Part shown: positions 5,824-12,707 of the stretch, one piece after another
How the letters are laid out: every line of letters begins with the position of its first letter
Position numbering within the stretch: position 1 is the first letter of the stretch
Assembly: GCA_030640485.1 (NCBI GenBank)
Contig: DAOWJG010000164.1
Span: forward strand, 1-12,707
DNA: 12,707 nucleotides
Direction of reading: 5' to 3'
DNA from: Dehalococcoidales bacterium
GTDB taxonomy: Bacteria; Chloroflexota; Dehalococcoidia; Dehalococcoidales; UBA5760
Notes under the pieces: model-generated
Databases searched by the model: none
What the model was told of the DNA's origin: nothing
Seen by the model: only the letters and a program-made list of their open reading frames with translations
Position numbers and translations under genes: made by a program

Positions 5824-7071
5824 ATGTCTTCCATCAGACTGCCCCAGCTAGCTTGGTATGGGGCTAAAGAGCTTGAGCTATCTATACCTGAGAAGTGGCC
5901 GGTGAAGTTCTATAACTTTGCTGGTTATGACCGTCCGCCGATGAGGCCTGAGGAAATCAGGGCTGCTATCGCTAGCCCCATCGGCTCACCACCGATCAGG
6001 GAGCTTGCCCGAGGCAAAAAAGAAGTGGTCATCATATTTGATGATATGACGCGCGTTACCCGGATTTATGATATGGTTCCTTTTGTCCTGGCAGAGCTGG
6101 CCGAGGCAGGTATCCCGGATAGTAGTATCCAGTTCATCTGTGCTGTCGGCTCTCATATGGCCTGGGACAGAACCTTGCTGGAGAAGAAGCTGGGCCGGGA
6201 GGTCTTGGCTCGATTCCCGGTCTATAATCACAATCCCTTTAATAAATGCATCTATGTTGGGACGACCAGCTACGGAACCGCGGTTCATGTTAGTGGGGAA
6301 GTAATGAAGTGCGACCTCAAGCTCGCTATCGGTTCGGTAGTTGCCCATCCCAACACCGGTTTCGGTGGTGGGGGTAAGATTATCCTGCCCGGCATTTGTT
6401 CCATGGAGACTATTGAGCACTTTCATCGGAAGGAATTTGAGTTTAGGGAGAAGTATCCGGATAAGCAGCTTACGGGGATGGGGGTCTTTGATGAGAATCC
6501 GCTGCGACTTAATGTTGAGGAGGCGGCGGCTCTAGTTGGTCTTGATGTGAAGATAGACTGCCTGGTCAATATGTGGGGCGAGACGGTAGCTATCTTTGCC
6601 GGTGCCCTGAAGCCAGCCCATAAGGCTGCGGTTAGTGCCGCCAGGACTCACTATCTTACTCCCAAGCCGGGAACTGAGGGCATTGTTATCGCTAATACCT
6701 ATACTAAAGCCAACGAATCAATTATGATTGGCTTAAATACCGCCTTTAGAGCAGCCAGTCCTGAAGGTAGTGATGTTGTCCTTATCGCTAACGCTCCTGA
6801 CGGTCAGGTTACCCACTACCTGTTGGGTACATTTGGAAAGACGACTAGAGGCAATATTGCGTTGGTAGCTAAGGTTCCCCAGAATGTTAATCACGTGATT
6901 ATTTATTCGGAATATCCTGATATTGCTGGCCGGGCCTATATTGAAAAATCAGATAAGGTTTTGTTTATGGATGACTGGGGTGATGTTCTGAAGGCTCTGG
7001 AGAAGTTTCACCCGGCCGAAACCAGGGTAGCCGTGCTACCCAGTGCTGAGATTCAATACTGTGTGTCATAA
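5824..7071 (+). CDS. LarA-like nickel-dependent 2-hydroxyacid racemase/epimerase (DUF2088)
   Basis: A 415-residue protein, close to the 424 of Lactiplantibacillus plantarum LarA, which racemises lactate using a nickel-pincer nucleotide bound to a lysine. The DDMTR motif (73-77) matches the DxTR substrate/cofactor motif. VGSHMAW supplies His111, and AHPNTGFGGGGKIILPG (174-190) supplies His175 and Lys185; these line up with His108, His174 and Lys184 of LarA, with His201 near LarA His200. Catalytic residues are therefore kept. AGGAGGG at 5813-5819 fixes ATG 5824; an upstream in-frame ATG at 5746 lies inside the kinase gene and is rejected. No cofactor genes (larB, larC, larE) are in the window. 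The family includes lactate, malate and other hydroxyacid racemases, so glycerate as substrate is a context guess. Confidence 0.88.
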   Translation: MSSIRLPQLAWYGAKELELSIPEKWPVKFYNFAGYDRPPMRPEEIRAAIASPIGSPPIRELARGKKEVVIIFDDMTRVTRIYDMVPFVLAELAEAGIPDSSIQFICAVGSHMAWDRTLLEKKLGREVLARFPVYNHNPFNKCIYVGTTSYGTAVHVSGEVMKCDLKLAIGSVVAHPNTGFGGGGKIILPGICSMETIEHFHRKEFEFREKYPDKQLTGMGVFDENPLRLNVEEAAALVGLDVKIDCLVNMWGETVAIFAGALKPAHKAAVSAARTHYLTPKPGTEGIVIANTYTKANESIMIGLNTAFRAASPEGSDVVLIANAPDGQVTHYLLGTFGKTTRGNIALVAKVPQNVNHVIIYSEYPDIAGRAYIEKSDKVLFMDDWGDVLKALEKFHPAETRVAVLPSAEIQYCVS

Positions 7072-7090
7072 TAATCAAGATGGTTAAATT

Positions 7091-7516
7091 TTGGTGGGTA
7101 GTTTACTAGGTCTATTCGATGAATTTTTAGTCAGTAGTGATACCCTGCGAGTCTATAGCGGGGACAAATTAGTCTTCACCTCAAGTAGAGATGGGCTACT
7201 GTCGCTCCTTGAATACGCCAGCCGGTTTGCTCCTTATGAAAAGGGGGTTACTATCTTTGACCGGGTGGTGGGTAACGCCGCCGCTTTACTCCTAAGCAAG
7301 ATATTCTGCCGTGAAGTCTATAGCCCCTTGGGTAGTGAGCTTGCCGCTAAGACAATGCACCACTTCGGCATCTCCTGTCACTTTACCGAAACCGTCCCCT
7401 ATATTCAAAACCGTGGTCGGAACGGGATGTGCCCGATGGAGGAGCTATCGTTGGGTGAAGACCCGGAAGGGTTTTATCAGGCGTGTCTTTCCCTAGATCT
7501 GGGACATGGATTCTAG
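7091..7516 (+). CDS. DUF1893 protein (TM1506-like, deaminase-like fold)
   Basis: A 141-residue protein recognised as DUF1893 (PF08973), the family of Thermotoga maritima TM1506, whose structure resembles cytidine deaminases but whose function is unknown. Matching blocks are LRVYSGDKLVFTSSRDGLLSLLEYA (about 19-43), DRVVGNAAALLLSK (57-70), the EVYSPLGSELA segment, VPYIQNR and the C-terminal GMCPMEELSLGEDPE (about 112-126). The classic HAE/PCxxC zinc motif of deaminases is not seen; only isolated cysteines, such as that of GMCPME, are present. The start is TTG 7091 or GTG 7094; no ATG is in frame and the ribosome-binding site is weak, so translation may be coupled to the LarA-like gene ending 19 bases earlier. 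Its end overlaps convergent ispH by 24 bp. Confidence 0.82.
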   Translation: MVGSLLGLFDEFLVSSDTLRVYSGDKLVFTSSRDGLLSLLEYASRFAPYEKGVTIFDRVVGNAAALLLSKIFCREVYSPLGSELAAKTMHHFGISCHFTETVPYIQNRGRNGMCPMEELSLGEDPEGFYQACLSLDLGHGF

Positions 7517-8350
7517 CCTCGTTATCACCTCGTTTATGGTTTGTTCCGCCGTAGATGCCCCGGCAGTTATCCCAATATGGCACTGGCCCTGAAGCCAGGA
7601 GGTTTGAATCTCCCCGGCAGTTTCAATGAGGTAGGTTTTCGTAACCTTGGAACATAGCTGTGCCAGGCGACTAGTGTTGGCACTGTTATGCCCCCCAATA
7701 ACCAGCATTACCTCTACTCTGCTGGCTAGCTCGAGGGCTGATGCCTGTCGCTTTCTGATGTCGTGGCATATAGTATCAATGATGCGTAGTTCGGAGTCTT
7801 TACTTAGGGCACAGTCAATAAGCTTCTTTACAAACTCGTTAAAATGGGCTGGTATTTGAGTCGTCTGGGATAGAACCCCGAGACGGCGGGGGAGCGGCTT
7901 AAGCTTGGTGATAAACTGTTCATCCAAGGTAGCCACTCCTTTATTATTAGCCCAACCTAGGACCCCCTTAACCTCGGGGTGATTAGCATCGCCGTAAACA
8001 ATAACGAAGAAGCCGGCTTGAGCTAACCTTCGCGCTGCAATTTGGGCCCGGTGAACAAAAGGGCAGGTAGTGTCAATGATGTCAACGTGACGAGCCCGAA
8101 TCTCCTGCCCTGTTTGGGGGCTGACTCCATGAGCACTGGTGACGACAACACTGCCTTTCATATCATCCACGCTGCTCGCTATCCTGACTCCAATGTCAGC
8201 CAGTTTTTGCAGCACTGGTTGGTTATGCACGATAGCGCCCAGTGTTTCTACCCCACCGTGCTCCCGGGCAGCCTTTTCTAGAATGTGAAGAGCTCGTCTA
8301 ACCCCGAAACAGAACCCTATTCCCTCTGCCTTTTCAATCCTTAGTGCCAT
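7493..8350 (-). CDS. ispH: 4-hydroxy-3-methylbut-2-enyl diphosphate reductase
   Basis: A 285-residue IspH (LytB), normal length, catalysing the last MEP-pathway step: HMBPP to isopentenyl and dimethylallyl diphosphate with a 4Fe-4S cluster. The three cluster ligands are Cys14 (GFCFGVRRA), Cys96 (DTTCPFVH) and Cys195 (DTICHDIRKRQ). Substrate residues are His42 (IVHNQPV), His74, His124 and Glu126 (DANHPEVKG), the SQTTQ loop (161-165), GGHNSANTSRL (219-229) and GITAGAST (260-267). The start at 8350 is chosen because MALRIEKAEGIGFCFG is the normal N-terminus and TAGGAAAG lies upstream; an in-frame ATG at 8494 would add 48 unrelated residues that overlap plsC. The 17-bp overlap with the plsC end implies translational coupling in a plsC-ispH operon. 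Confidence 0.97.
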   Translation of the reverse strand: MALRIEKAEGIGFCFGVRRALHILEKAAREHGGVETLGAIVHNQPVLQKLADIGVRIASSVDDMKGSVVVTSAHGVSPQTGQEIRARHVDIIDTTCPFVHRAQIAARRLAQAGFFVIVYGDANHPEVKGVLGWANNKGVATLDEQFITKLKPLPRRLGVLSQTTQIPAHFNEFVKKLIDCALSKDSELRIIDTICHDIRKRQASALELASRVEVMLVIGGHNSANTSRLAQLCSKVTKTYLIETAGEIQTSWLQGQCHIGITAGASTAEQTINEVITRLESMSQI

Positions 8351-9026
8351 CTGAATTTGCTTTCCTAGCGTAGTGTCCCCGATATTCGGGGGGCAAAAGT
8401 TCAGCGATACGCTCCATAATAAAGTCAGCCAGCTCACGAAGTTTTTCCTTGGTTGGCCTGTCGCTAGTCGCTGGCAAATAGAAGGGGCGGCCAATACTAA
8501 CTGTTACCCGGGGCCGATGAATGATGTGCCAGAGCGGACCCTTCTTGATATTCTCCAGACCCGTAATGCCGATGGGAAGAATGGGAACACTATTATGTAA
8601 GGCTATCAGTGCTGAGCCGGGGAAGGCCGGTTGCAGCTGGCCATTTTTGCTTCTCGTTCCCTCAGGGAACATGAATAGAGCTAGGCCACTGTCCAGAACC
8701 CGGTTCGCTTGCTTTAGCGCCTTCCTGTCCATACCGCCTCTGTGCACGGGAAAGGTACCAAAGGCTTGTACCAGGAGTCTTATGGGTAGGTGACGAAATA
8801 ACTCATGCTTAGTCATAAATATCAATCTGCGTTTGAAGCTAACAGCAACGAAGTATTGGTCAGCCATACTCATATGGTTAGAGGCAACTAATAGAGGGCC
8901 ACGCTCAGGAATATTATCCGTTCCCTTAACCTGCCGGCGGGTTAAGATGAATATAAGCGCCCTACAAAACAGGAGTATTAGAACCCTGGCTACTCTTTGT
9001 GTCCTGGTCTGGCGAAGCTCGTACAT
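8334..9026 (-). CDS. plsC: 1-acyl-sn-glycerol-3-phosphate acyltransferase family protein
   Basis: A 230-residue PlsC-type acyltransferase that would add the second acyl chain to lysophosphatidic acid at the inner membrane face. The HX4D catalytic motif is NHMSMAD (50-56; His51, Asp56), the FPVHRGG block follows at 92-98, FPEGTRS at 120-126 binds the glycerol phosphate, and VPILPIGITG (147-156) is block IV. A hydrophobic stretch at about 12-29 may anchor the protein. The start at 9026 has TAGGGATAG about nine bases upstream and a promoter behind it. A GC-rich hairpin, CCCCGA-TAT-TCGGGG (8377-8391), lies in its 3' end, 27 bp before the ispH start. Neither cmk nor another lipid gene is adjacent. 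Confidence 0.93.
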   Translation of the reverse strand: MYELRQTRTQRVARVLILLFCRALIFILTRRQVKGTDNIPERGPLLVASNHMSMADQYFVAVSFKRRLIFMTKHELFRHLPIRLLVQAFGTFPVHRGGMDRKALKQANRVLDSGLALFMFPEGTRSKNGQLQPAFPGSALIALHNSVPILPIGITGLENIKKGPLWHIIHRPRVTVSIGRPFYLPATSDRPTKEKLRELADFIMERIAELLPPEYRGHYARKANSDGTKD

Positions 9027-9061
9027 TATTCTATCCCTACAAAAGGAGAATACTGGTTAAA

Positions 9062-9090
9062 ATTATACCTTAGGCTAGGAACGAAGACAA
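9062..9090 (-). promoter_or_regulatory. Promoter of the plsC-ispH operon
   Basis: On the minus strand TTGTCT (9090-9085), 17 bases, TATAAT (9067-9062), giving a start near 9055 and a leader of about 30 bases before plsC. The rest of the 238-bp gap to the macrodomain gene (9091-9264) holds no recognised gene apart from a 16-residue open frame at 9153-9203 discussed in the findings. Confidence 0.6.
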
Positions 9091-9264
9091 ATAAGCCCGG
9101 AAGATATATTGGTCGCTATCTTATCTCTTAAGCTAGTTGGAGGAATTTCAGAGTGGCCATAGCTTTCAAGGGGAGGGTGTTTATTATTACCACCACAAAT
9201 TAGGGTCGCTGGAGTATCAATGCCGAGTCAGTCTATCAAAAGGATTAAAGACTTGCCAAAGTAT

Positions 9265-9849
9265 TTAGGCGAGGTTTAGCCCCATCTTGGCAGCGGTTTC
9301 TCGGAGGGCTGATGAGTAAGTAGCGAAGGTTTTAGCATCAAACAGCACGAACACCACTTCCTTGATGGAGGTAGTACTCTGGCGGAGAAAGGTAATGACA
9401 GCACCAGTGGCTACTTTGGCGGCTTGGCTAACCGGATAGCCATAGACACCGGTGCTTATTGAGGGGAAGGAGATGCTGCTGAGTTTATTCTCCGCTGCCA
9501 GTTTCAGACTTTCCTGATAGGCACTGGTCAGTAGTTCTGATTCTCCTTTACCACCACCGTGCCAGACAGGACCGACGGTGTGAATAACGTATTTTGCCTT
9601 AAGATTACCGCTAGTGGTAATTACTGCCTCACCGGTTGGCAGTCGTCCGCGTCGGGCGACAATCTGCTTGCACTCCTCCAGGATAGCAGGACCTCCGGCT
9701 CTGTGGATAGCCCCATCTACGCCACCACCCCCCATAAGGCTGGAATTAGCGGCATTGACGATAGCCTCGGTAGTCTGCTGGGTGATGTCCCCCTGAATGG
9801 TGCGTAGCTTTGTCTGGTTAATGGTAACTTCGGTAGCTTGGTTCTCCAT
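9265..9849 (-). CDS. Macrodomain protein, probable O-acetyl-ADP-ribose deacetylase (MacroD type)
   Basis: A 194-residue protein that is essentially one macrodomain. MacroD-type members hydrolyse O-acetyl-ADP-ribose and remove mono-ADP-ribose from acidic residues or other targets. The GDIT strand end (20-23) gives the adenine-binding Asp21; VNAANSSLMGGGGVDGAIHRAGGP (31-54) is the MacroD catalytic loop 1 with Asn32 and Asn35; PTGEAVITTSGNL (71-83) and the YVIHTVGPVW strand (87-96) follow; STGVYGYP (132-139) is the diphosphate-binding loop 2. The ATG at 9849 has a GAAGGGGG site about eight bases upstream. It is divergent from nrdR with abutting or overlapping promoters, so it may be co-controlled with nucleotide reduction. 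No ADP-ribosyltransferase is nearby, and the cellular target is unknown. Confidence 0.93.
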   Translation of the reverse strand: MENQATEVTINQTKLRTIQGDITQQTTEAIVNAANSSLMGGGGVDGAIHRAGGPAILEECKQIVARRGRLPTGEAVITTSGNLKAKYVIHTVGPVWHGGGKGESELLTSAYQESLKLAAENKLSSISFPSISTGVYGYPVSQAAKVATGAVITFLRQSTTSIKEVVFVLFDAKTFATYSSALRETAAKMGLNLA

Positions 9850-9910
9850 ATCTTAGCCCCCTTCATTTTTGTAGTCTAATATCCCTCTTTTGTAGGTGCC
9901 ACCTTAACCA

Positions 9911-9939
9911 ATTATATGGCAGGAAATGGGGCTTGACAA
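9911..9939 (-). promoter_or_regulatory. Promoter of the macrodomain gene
   Basis: On the minus strand TTGTCA (9939-9934), 17 bases, TATAAT (9916-9911), five of six and six of six matches. Transcription would start near 9904, about 55 bases before the ATG. The -35 hexamer overlaps a plus-strand TTGACA (9933-9938) almost exactly and abuts the first NrdR box. Confidence 0.6.
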
Positions 9940-9975
9940 ATACTATATATTGTGGTAGGGTAACTTTGCTATACT
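9933..9975 (+). promoter_or_regulatory. Promoter(s) of nrdR-nrdJ
   Basis: Two candidates exist. One is TTGACA (9933-9938), 17 bases, TAGGGT (9956-9961, preceded by TGG): strong -35, poor -10. The other is an extended -10, TGC-TATACT (9967-9975), with only a weak -35 inside the first NrdR box. The second gives a leader of about 14 bases before ATG 9996. Either start would be covered by bound NrdR. Confidence 0.45.
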
Positions 9976-9984
9976 ATATAGTGT
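9940..9984. promoter_or_regulatory. Pair of NrdR boxes
   Basis: Box 1 (9940-9955), ATACTATATATTGTGG, matches the core C-W-A-T-A-T-A-T-W-G of the known NrdR consensus exactly. Box 2 contains the palindrome ACTATATAGT (9973-9982) followed by GT; it is two bases shorter than the consensus core. The centres are 30 bp apart, about three helical turns, as expected for a cooperative NrdR pair. This supports autoregulation of nrdR and repression of nrdJ when deoxynucleotides are abundant. Confidence 0.7.
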
Positions 9985-9995
9985 GGAATTTAGGC

Positions 9996-10535
9996 ATGAA
10001 TTGTCCCTATTGTGGTTATGCTGACTCCAGGGTTATAGATTCTCGTAATGTGAATGACGGCATACGTCGGCGGCGTCAGTGTCTAAGCTGTGAGGCTCGT
10101 TTTACCACCTACGAGCGGCTACAGCCAGCCGGCCTCTTCGTGATTAAGAAGGACAAGAGGCGGGAGGAGTTTAGCCGGGATAAGCTGCTCTCTGGTATTC
10201 GCAAGGCCTGTGAAAAGAGGCCACTACCTACCGGCGCTGTTGATAAGCTTGTTGACGAGATAGAGGCCGAGATTTATCACCTGGGCAAAGCGGAGATACC
10301 CGGTAGTGTTATTGGTGATATGGTGATGGCGGGGTTAAAGAACCTGGACTACATTGCCTACATTCGCTTTGCCAGTGTTTATCGGGAGTTTCGGGATATC
10401 ACTGCCCTAAAGCAAGAATTAGACACCCTACTCAGTGCTGAAGCCGAGGTATCTCTGCCAGCGAGTCAACTGCCCCTAATTCCGGCTGAGCCACCGGCGG
10501 GGCTAGCTAAGAGTCATCGGAGGCGACGAAAATGA
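9996..10535 (+). CDS. nrdR: Transcriptional repressor NrdR
   Basis: A 179-residue NrdR, the zinc-finger/ATP-cone repressor of ribonucleotide reductase genes. The zinc ribbon is formed by Cys3, Cys6 (MNCPYCG) and Cys29, Cys32 (QCLSCEARFTTYER). The ATP-cone covers about 47-137, starting with the nucleotide-binding strand LFVIKKDKRREEF and ending with YIRFASVYREFRD. The start is set at 9996 because MNCPYC is the invariant N-terminus; an upstream in-frame start at 9933 falls in the promoter and NrdR boxes. The ribosome-binding site is poor (TTAGG). Residues after about 145 form an extra proline-rich tail ending SHRRRRK, roughly 20-30 residues longer than typical NrdR. Its stop overlaps an ATG (ATGA) at the head of the nrdJ frame. 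Confidence 0.97.
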   Translation: MNCPYCGYADSRVIDSRNVNDGIRRRRQCLSCEARFTTYERLQPAGLFVIKKDKRREEFSRDKLLSGIRKACEKRPLPTGAVDKLVDEIEAEIYHLGKAEIPGSVIGDMVMAGLKNLDYIAYIRFASVYREFRDITALKQELDTLLSAEAEVSLPASQLPLIPAEPPAGLAKSHRRRRK

Positions 10536-10615
10536 ATATAGATAATTAATCACAAAGCAGACGCTCGCTTGACCGCACCCGGATTGCCCGAGCCGTCTTT
10601 GCTGCCGCTGAGTCT
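10532..10615 (+). other. Interrupted start of the nrdJ reading frame
   Basis: ATG 10532-10534 overlaps the nrdR stop as ATGA and lies in the nrdJ frame, but after five codons (MNIDN) comes TAA at 10547-10549. The frame then continues open as SQSRRSLDRTRIARAVFAAA to Met 10616, and this stretch looks coding: it resembles the first helix of an ATP-cone. No ATG, GTG or TTG occurs in frame between the TAA and 10616. Either this is a nonsense change or sequence error in the true N-terminus, or MNIDN is a leader peptide and translation restarts downstream. Confidence 0.6.
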
Positions 10616-12707
10616 ATGGGTATCGCTGATAGACACCTGGTGGAGCAGCTTGCGGGTCAGGTAATTGAGCGTCTGGAACGCTCGAGGCCCCAGTCTGGGA
10701 TGGAACAGCCCCTGCCGGGAATGGAAGGCCTGGTGCCCAGAGTCCCGCTCCCAAAAAAGCGCCTGCCCAGTGGGGCTGAAATCCAGGCTATAGTAGAAGA
10801 AATCCTGGCGAGTAAGGAGTCAGTTCAGAAGGAGGAGGTTAAACCCAAAATGAAAACCACCGTGGCTAAGCCAGAGGTTCAGACTACGGAAGGGGTTAAT
10901 CTTACCGGGAATGCCCTTCGTGTTCTGGAAAGACGGTATCTAAAGAAGGATGCTAAGGGTCAGGTTATGGAGGCGCCGGCGGAGATGTTCTGGCGGGTGG
11001 CAGGGGCCATTGCCTCAGCTGAGCTTTTGTACGCTGCTAAAGCCGATGTTAAGGCAATGGAGGAGGAATTTTACCGGTTGATGGCTAATTTGGAGTTTCT
11101 GCCTAACTCCCCGACCCTGATGAATGCCGGGCGGAAGCTGGGGCAACTGTCGGCCTGCTTTGTCCTCCCCGTTGAAGACTCAATGGAGTCTATCTTTGAT
11201 GCCGTCAAGAATACCGCCCTGATACATAAAAGTGGCGGCGGCACCGGGTTTTCCTTCTCTAGGTTGAGACCGGAGAGCGACCGGGTTGGCTCTACCGGTG
11301 GTGTCGCCAGTGGCCCGGTTTCCTTTATCCGTGCCTTTGACATTGCCACCGATGTCATTAAACAGGGAGGGATGCGCCGTGGGGCCAATATGGGCATCCT
11401 CAGTGTTGACCACCCCGATATTATGAAGTTCATCACGGCCAAGGAAGACCCGGCGGTGCTGACCAACTTTAATATCTCCGTAGCCGTAACCAGTGAATTT
11501 ATGGAAGCGGCTAAGGCCGGCGCTGACTATAATCTGGTAAATCCACGCACTAAAGAGGTAGCCGGTAGGCTCAATGCCAGAGAGGTATTTGACAAGATGG
11601 TGGCTATGGCCTGGAAGACAGGGGACCCGGGTGTTGTCTTTATTGACCGCATAAATGACGACAACCCGACTCCTAAGCTGGGCAGTATTGAAAGTACCAA
11701 CCCCTGTGGTGAACAGCCGCTACTTCCCTACGAATCGTGTAATCTGGGTTCTATTAATTTGTCCCGGATGGTAGAGAGCACAGATGGAACCTATGAGATT
11801 GATTATCCCAAGCTGGCGGAGGCGATAAAAACCGCCGTTCGGTTCCTTGACAATGTTATTGAGGTTAACAAGTTCCCCCTCCCTGAGATAGAGGCGATGA
11901 CCAAGCAGTCGCGGAAGATAGGGCTGGGGGTGATGGGCTTTGCCGATATGCTAATCAAGCTGGGTATCCCCTATAATTCCGAAGCGGCATTAGGGGTTGC
12001 CTCTGATATTATGAAGTTTGTCACCGAGGAGTCGGCTAAAGCCTCGCAGGAATTAGCCCGGGAGCGGGGGGTCTTCCCCGCCTTTGAGGGCAGCATCTAT
12101 GACAAGCCCGGTGAACCTGAGATAAGAAATGCCTCGTGCACCACCATTGCTCCCACCGGCACCCTGAGTATTATAGCGGGCTGCTCCAGTGGCATTGAGC
12201 CCCTCTTTGCCCTGAGCTATAAGCGCCATATTCTGGACGGCGAGCAGTTTATTGAGGTAAACCCCTATTTTGAGGCGGTGGCTAAGCGTGAGGGCTTCTA
12301 CTCTGAAGAGCTTATGAAAGAGCTGGCGGATGGAGCTAGCCTGCACGATATAGACGGGGTCCCGGACAATATTGAACGGGTATTCGTTACCGCTCACGAG
12401 ATAACTCCGGAATGGCATGTCAAGATGCAGGCAGCTTTCCAGAGATTTACCCACAATGCAGTTTCCAAGACGGTTAATTTCCCGAGGGAAGCTACCCCGG
12501 AGGATGTTGCCAAGGTCTACATGCTGGCTTACGAAGAGGGGGTTAAGGGAATAACCATCTATCGGGATGGCAGTCGTGAGGGGCAGGTACTCACCACGGG
12601 CAAGACGGAGAAGGCTAGCGAGACGGTGCTTATTCCCAGGAAGCGGTCAAAGACAACTTCAGGGGTAACCGAGAAGGTGACCACCGGCTGCGGCAACCTC
12701 TATGTTA
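10616..12707 (+). CDS. nrdJ: Adenosylcobalamin-dependent class II ribonucleotide reductase (3' end outside window)
   Basis: Class II reductase converting ribonucleotides to deoxyribonucleotides with a thiyl radical generated from adenosylcobalamin. Numbered from Met 10616, NPCGEQ gives Asn362, Cys364 (thiyl) and Glu366; Cys181 (LSACFVLP) and Cys375 ([10 protein letters not shown]) are the redox pair, spaced 11 after the thiyl Cys as in T. maritima Nrd[33 protein letters not shown] and [13 protein letters not shown] are further landmarks. The final residues TTGCGNLYV open the C-terminal TSCPD-type domain, cut by the window end at 697 codons. The start is uncertain: 10616 is the first usable ATG, but ATG 10850 has an AGGAGGAGGT site ten bases upstream and begins where the conserved core starts ([18 protein letters not shown]). 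Residues 1-78 look like a partial ATP-cone. Operon with nrdR. Confidence 0.93.
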   Translation, partial: MGIADRHLVEQLAGQVIERLERSRPQSGMEQPLPGMEGLVPRVPLPKKRLPSGAEIQAIVEEILASKESVQKEEVKPKMKTTVAKPEVQTTEGVNLTGNALRVLERRYLKKDAKGQVMEAPAEMFWRVAGAIASAELLYAAKADVKAMEEEFYRLMANLEFLPNSPTLMNAGRKLGQLSACFVLPVEDSMESIFDAVKNTALIHKSGGGTGFSFSRLRPESDRVGSTGGVASGPVSFIRAFDIATDVIKQGGMRRGANMGILSVDHPDIMKFITAKEDPAVLTNFNISVAVTSEFMEAAKAGADYNLVNPRTKEVAGRLNAREVFDKMVAMAWKTGDPGVVFIDRINDDNPTPKLGSIESTNPCGEQPLLPYESCNLGSINLSRMVESTDGTYEIDYPKLAEAIKTAVRFLDNVIEVNKFPLPEIEAMTKQSRKIGLGVMGFADMLIKLGIPYNSEAALGVASDIMKFVTEESAKASQELARERGVFPAFEGSIYDKPGEPEIRNASCTTIAPTGTLSIIAGCSSGIEPLFALSYKRHILDGEQFIEVNPYFEAVAKREGFYSEELMKELADGASLHDIDGVPDNIERVFVTAHEITPEWHVKMQAAFQRFTHNAVSKTVNFPREATPEDVAKVYMLAYEEGVKGITIYRDGSREGQVLTTGKTEKASETVLIPRKRSKTTSGVTEKVTTGCGNLYV

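Noticed and set aside
5986..6426. 146-codon minus-strand frame opposite the LarA-like gene
   Set aside because: Shadow frame; the plus strand carries conserved catalytic motifs.
7025..7041. GGGTAGC / GCTACCC stem near the end of the LarA-like gene
   Set aside because: It lies in coding sequence before the stop, has no T-run and the DUF1893 gene follows in the same operon, so a terminator call is not supported.
8351..8494. N-terminal extension of IspH to an upstream in-frame ATG
   Set aside because: The 48 extra residues are unlike IspH and overlap plsC; the start at 8350 gives the normal N-terminus.
11071..11466. 131-codon minus-strand frame within nrdJ
   Set aside because: Antisense to the conserved class II reductase core.

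Overview
The window looks like a chromosomal stretch of a Dehalococcoidia-type Chloroflexota bacterium. That placement is inferred from gene content and order: a corrinoid-dependent class II ribonucleotide reductase directly behind nrdR, a DUF1893 protein, a plsC-ispH pair, a DUF169 protein and beta-oxidation genes. No rRNA, tRNA, CRISPR array, transposase or clear rho-independent terminator was found. Genes are short-spaced and lie on both strands, so most gaps are divergent promoter regions.

Layout. Positions 1-104 (minus) hold the first 34 codons of a B12-binding radical SAM protein, cut by the window edge, with a tandemly duplicated promoter behind it (147-208). Positions 243-440 (minus) carry what looks like the broken start of a CoA-transferase-like gene. 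An enoyl-CoA hydratase (550-1320, minus) and an acyl-CoA dehydrogenase (1719-2858, plus) diverge from a 398-bp region that holds two good promoters, a large inverted repeat over the hydratase -35 box, and a potentially structured leader for the dehydrogenase. A DUF169 gene follows the dehydrogenase.

A small CPxCG protein gene (3901-4131, minus) and a four-gene plus-strand operon diverge from consensus promoters. The operon encodes a stand-alone RAM (Lrp/AsnC ligand-binding) domain, a glycerate 2-kinase, a LarA-like nickel-dependent 2-hydroxyacid racemase and a DUF1893 protein. It suggests a glycerate or other 2-hydroxyacid pathway in which the racemase supplies the isomer the kinase can use. 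The operon converges, with a 24-bp overlap, on plsC-ispH (minus; phospholipid acylation and the last MEP-pathway isoprenoid step).

The right end has a MacroD-type macrodomain gene (9265-9849, minus) facing nrdR-nrdJ (plus). Their shared intergenic region carries a near-consensus NrdR box, a second weaker one three helical turns away, and promoters pointing both ways. nrdJ begins oddly: an ATG overlapping the nrdR stop is in the correct frame but meets TAA five codons later, ahead of a degenerate ATP-cone-like segment. The core reductase is intact up to the window end.

I did not find an obviously new defence or mobile system. The least ordinary signals are the interrupted nrdJ start, the regulatory architecture of the two divergent regions (1321-1718 and 9850-9995) and the glycerate kinase/LarA/RAM/DUF1893 operon.
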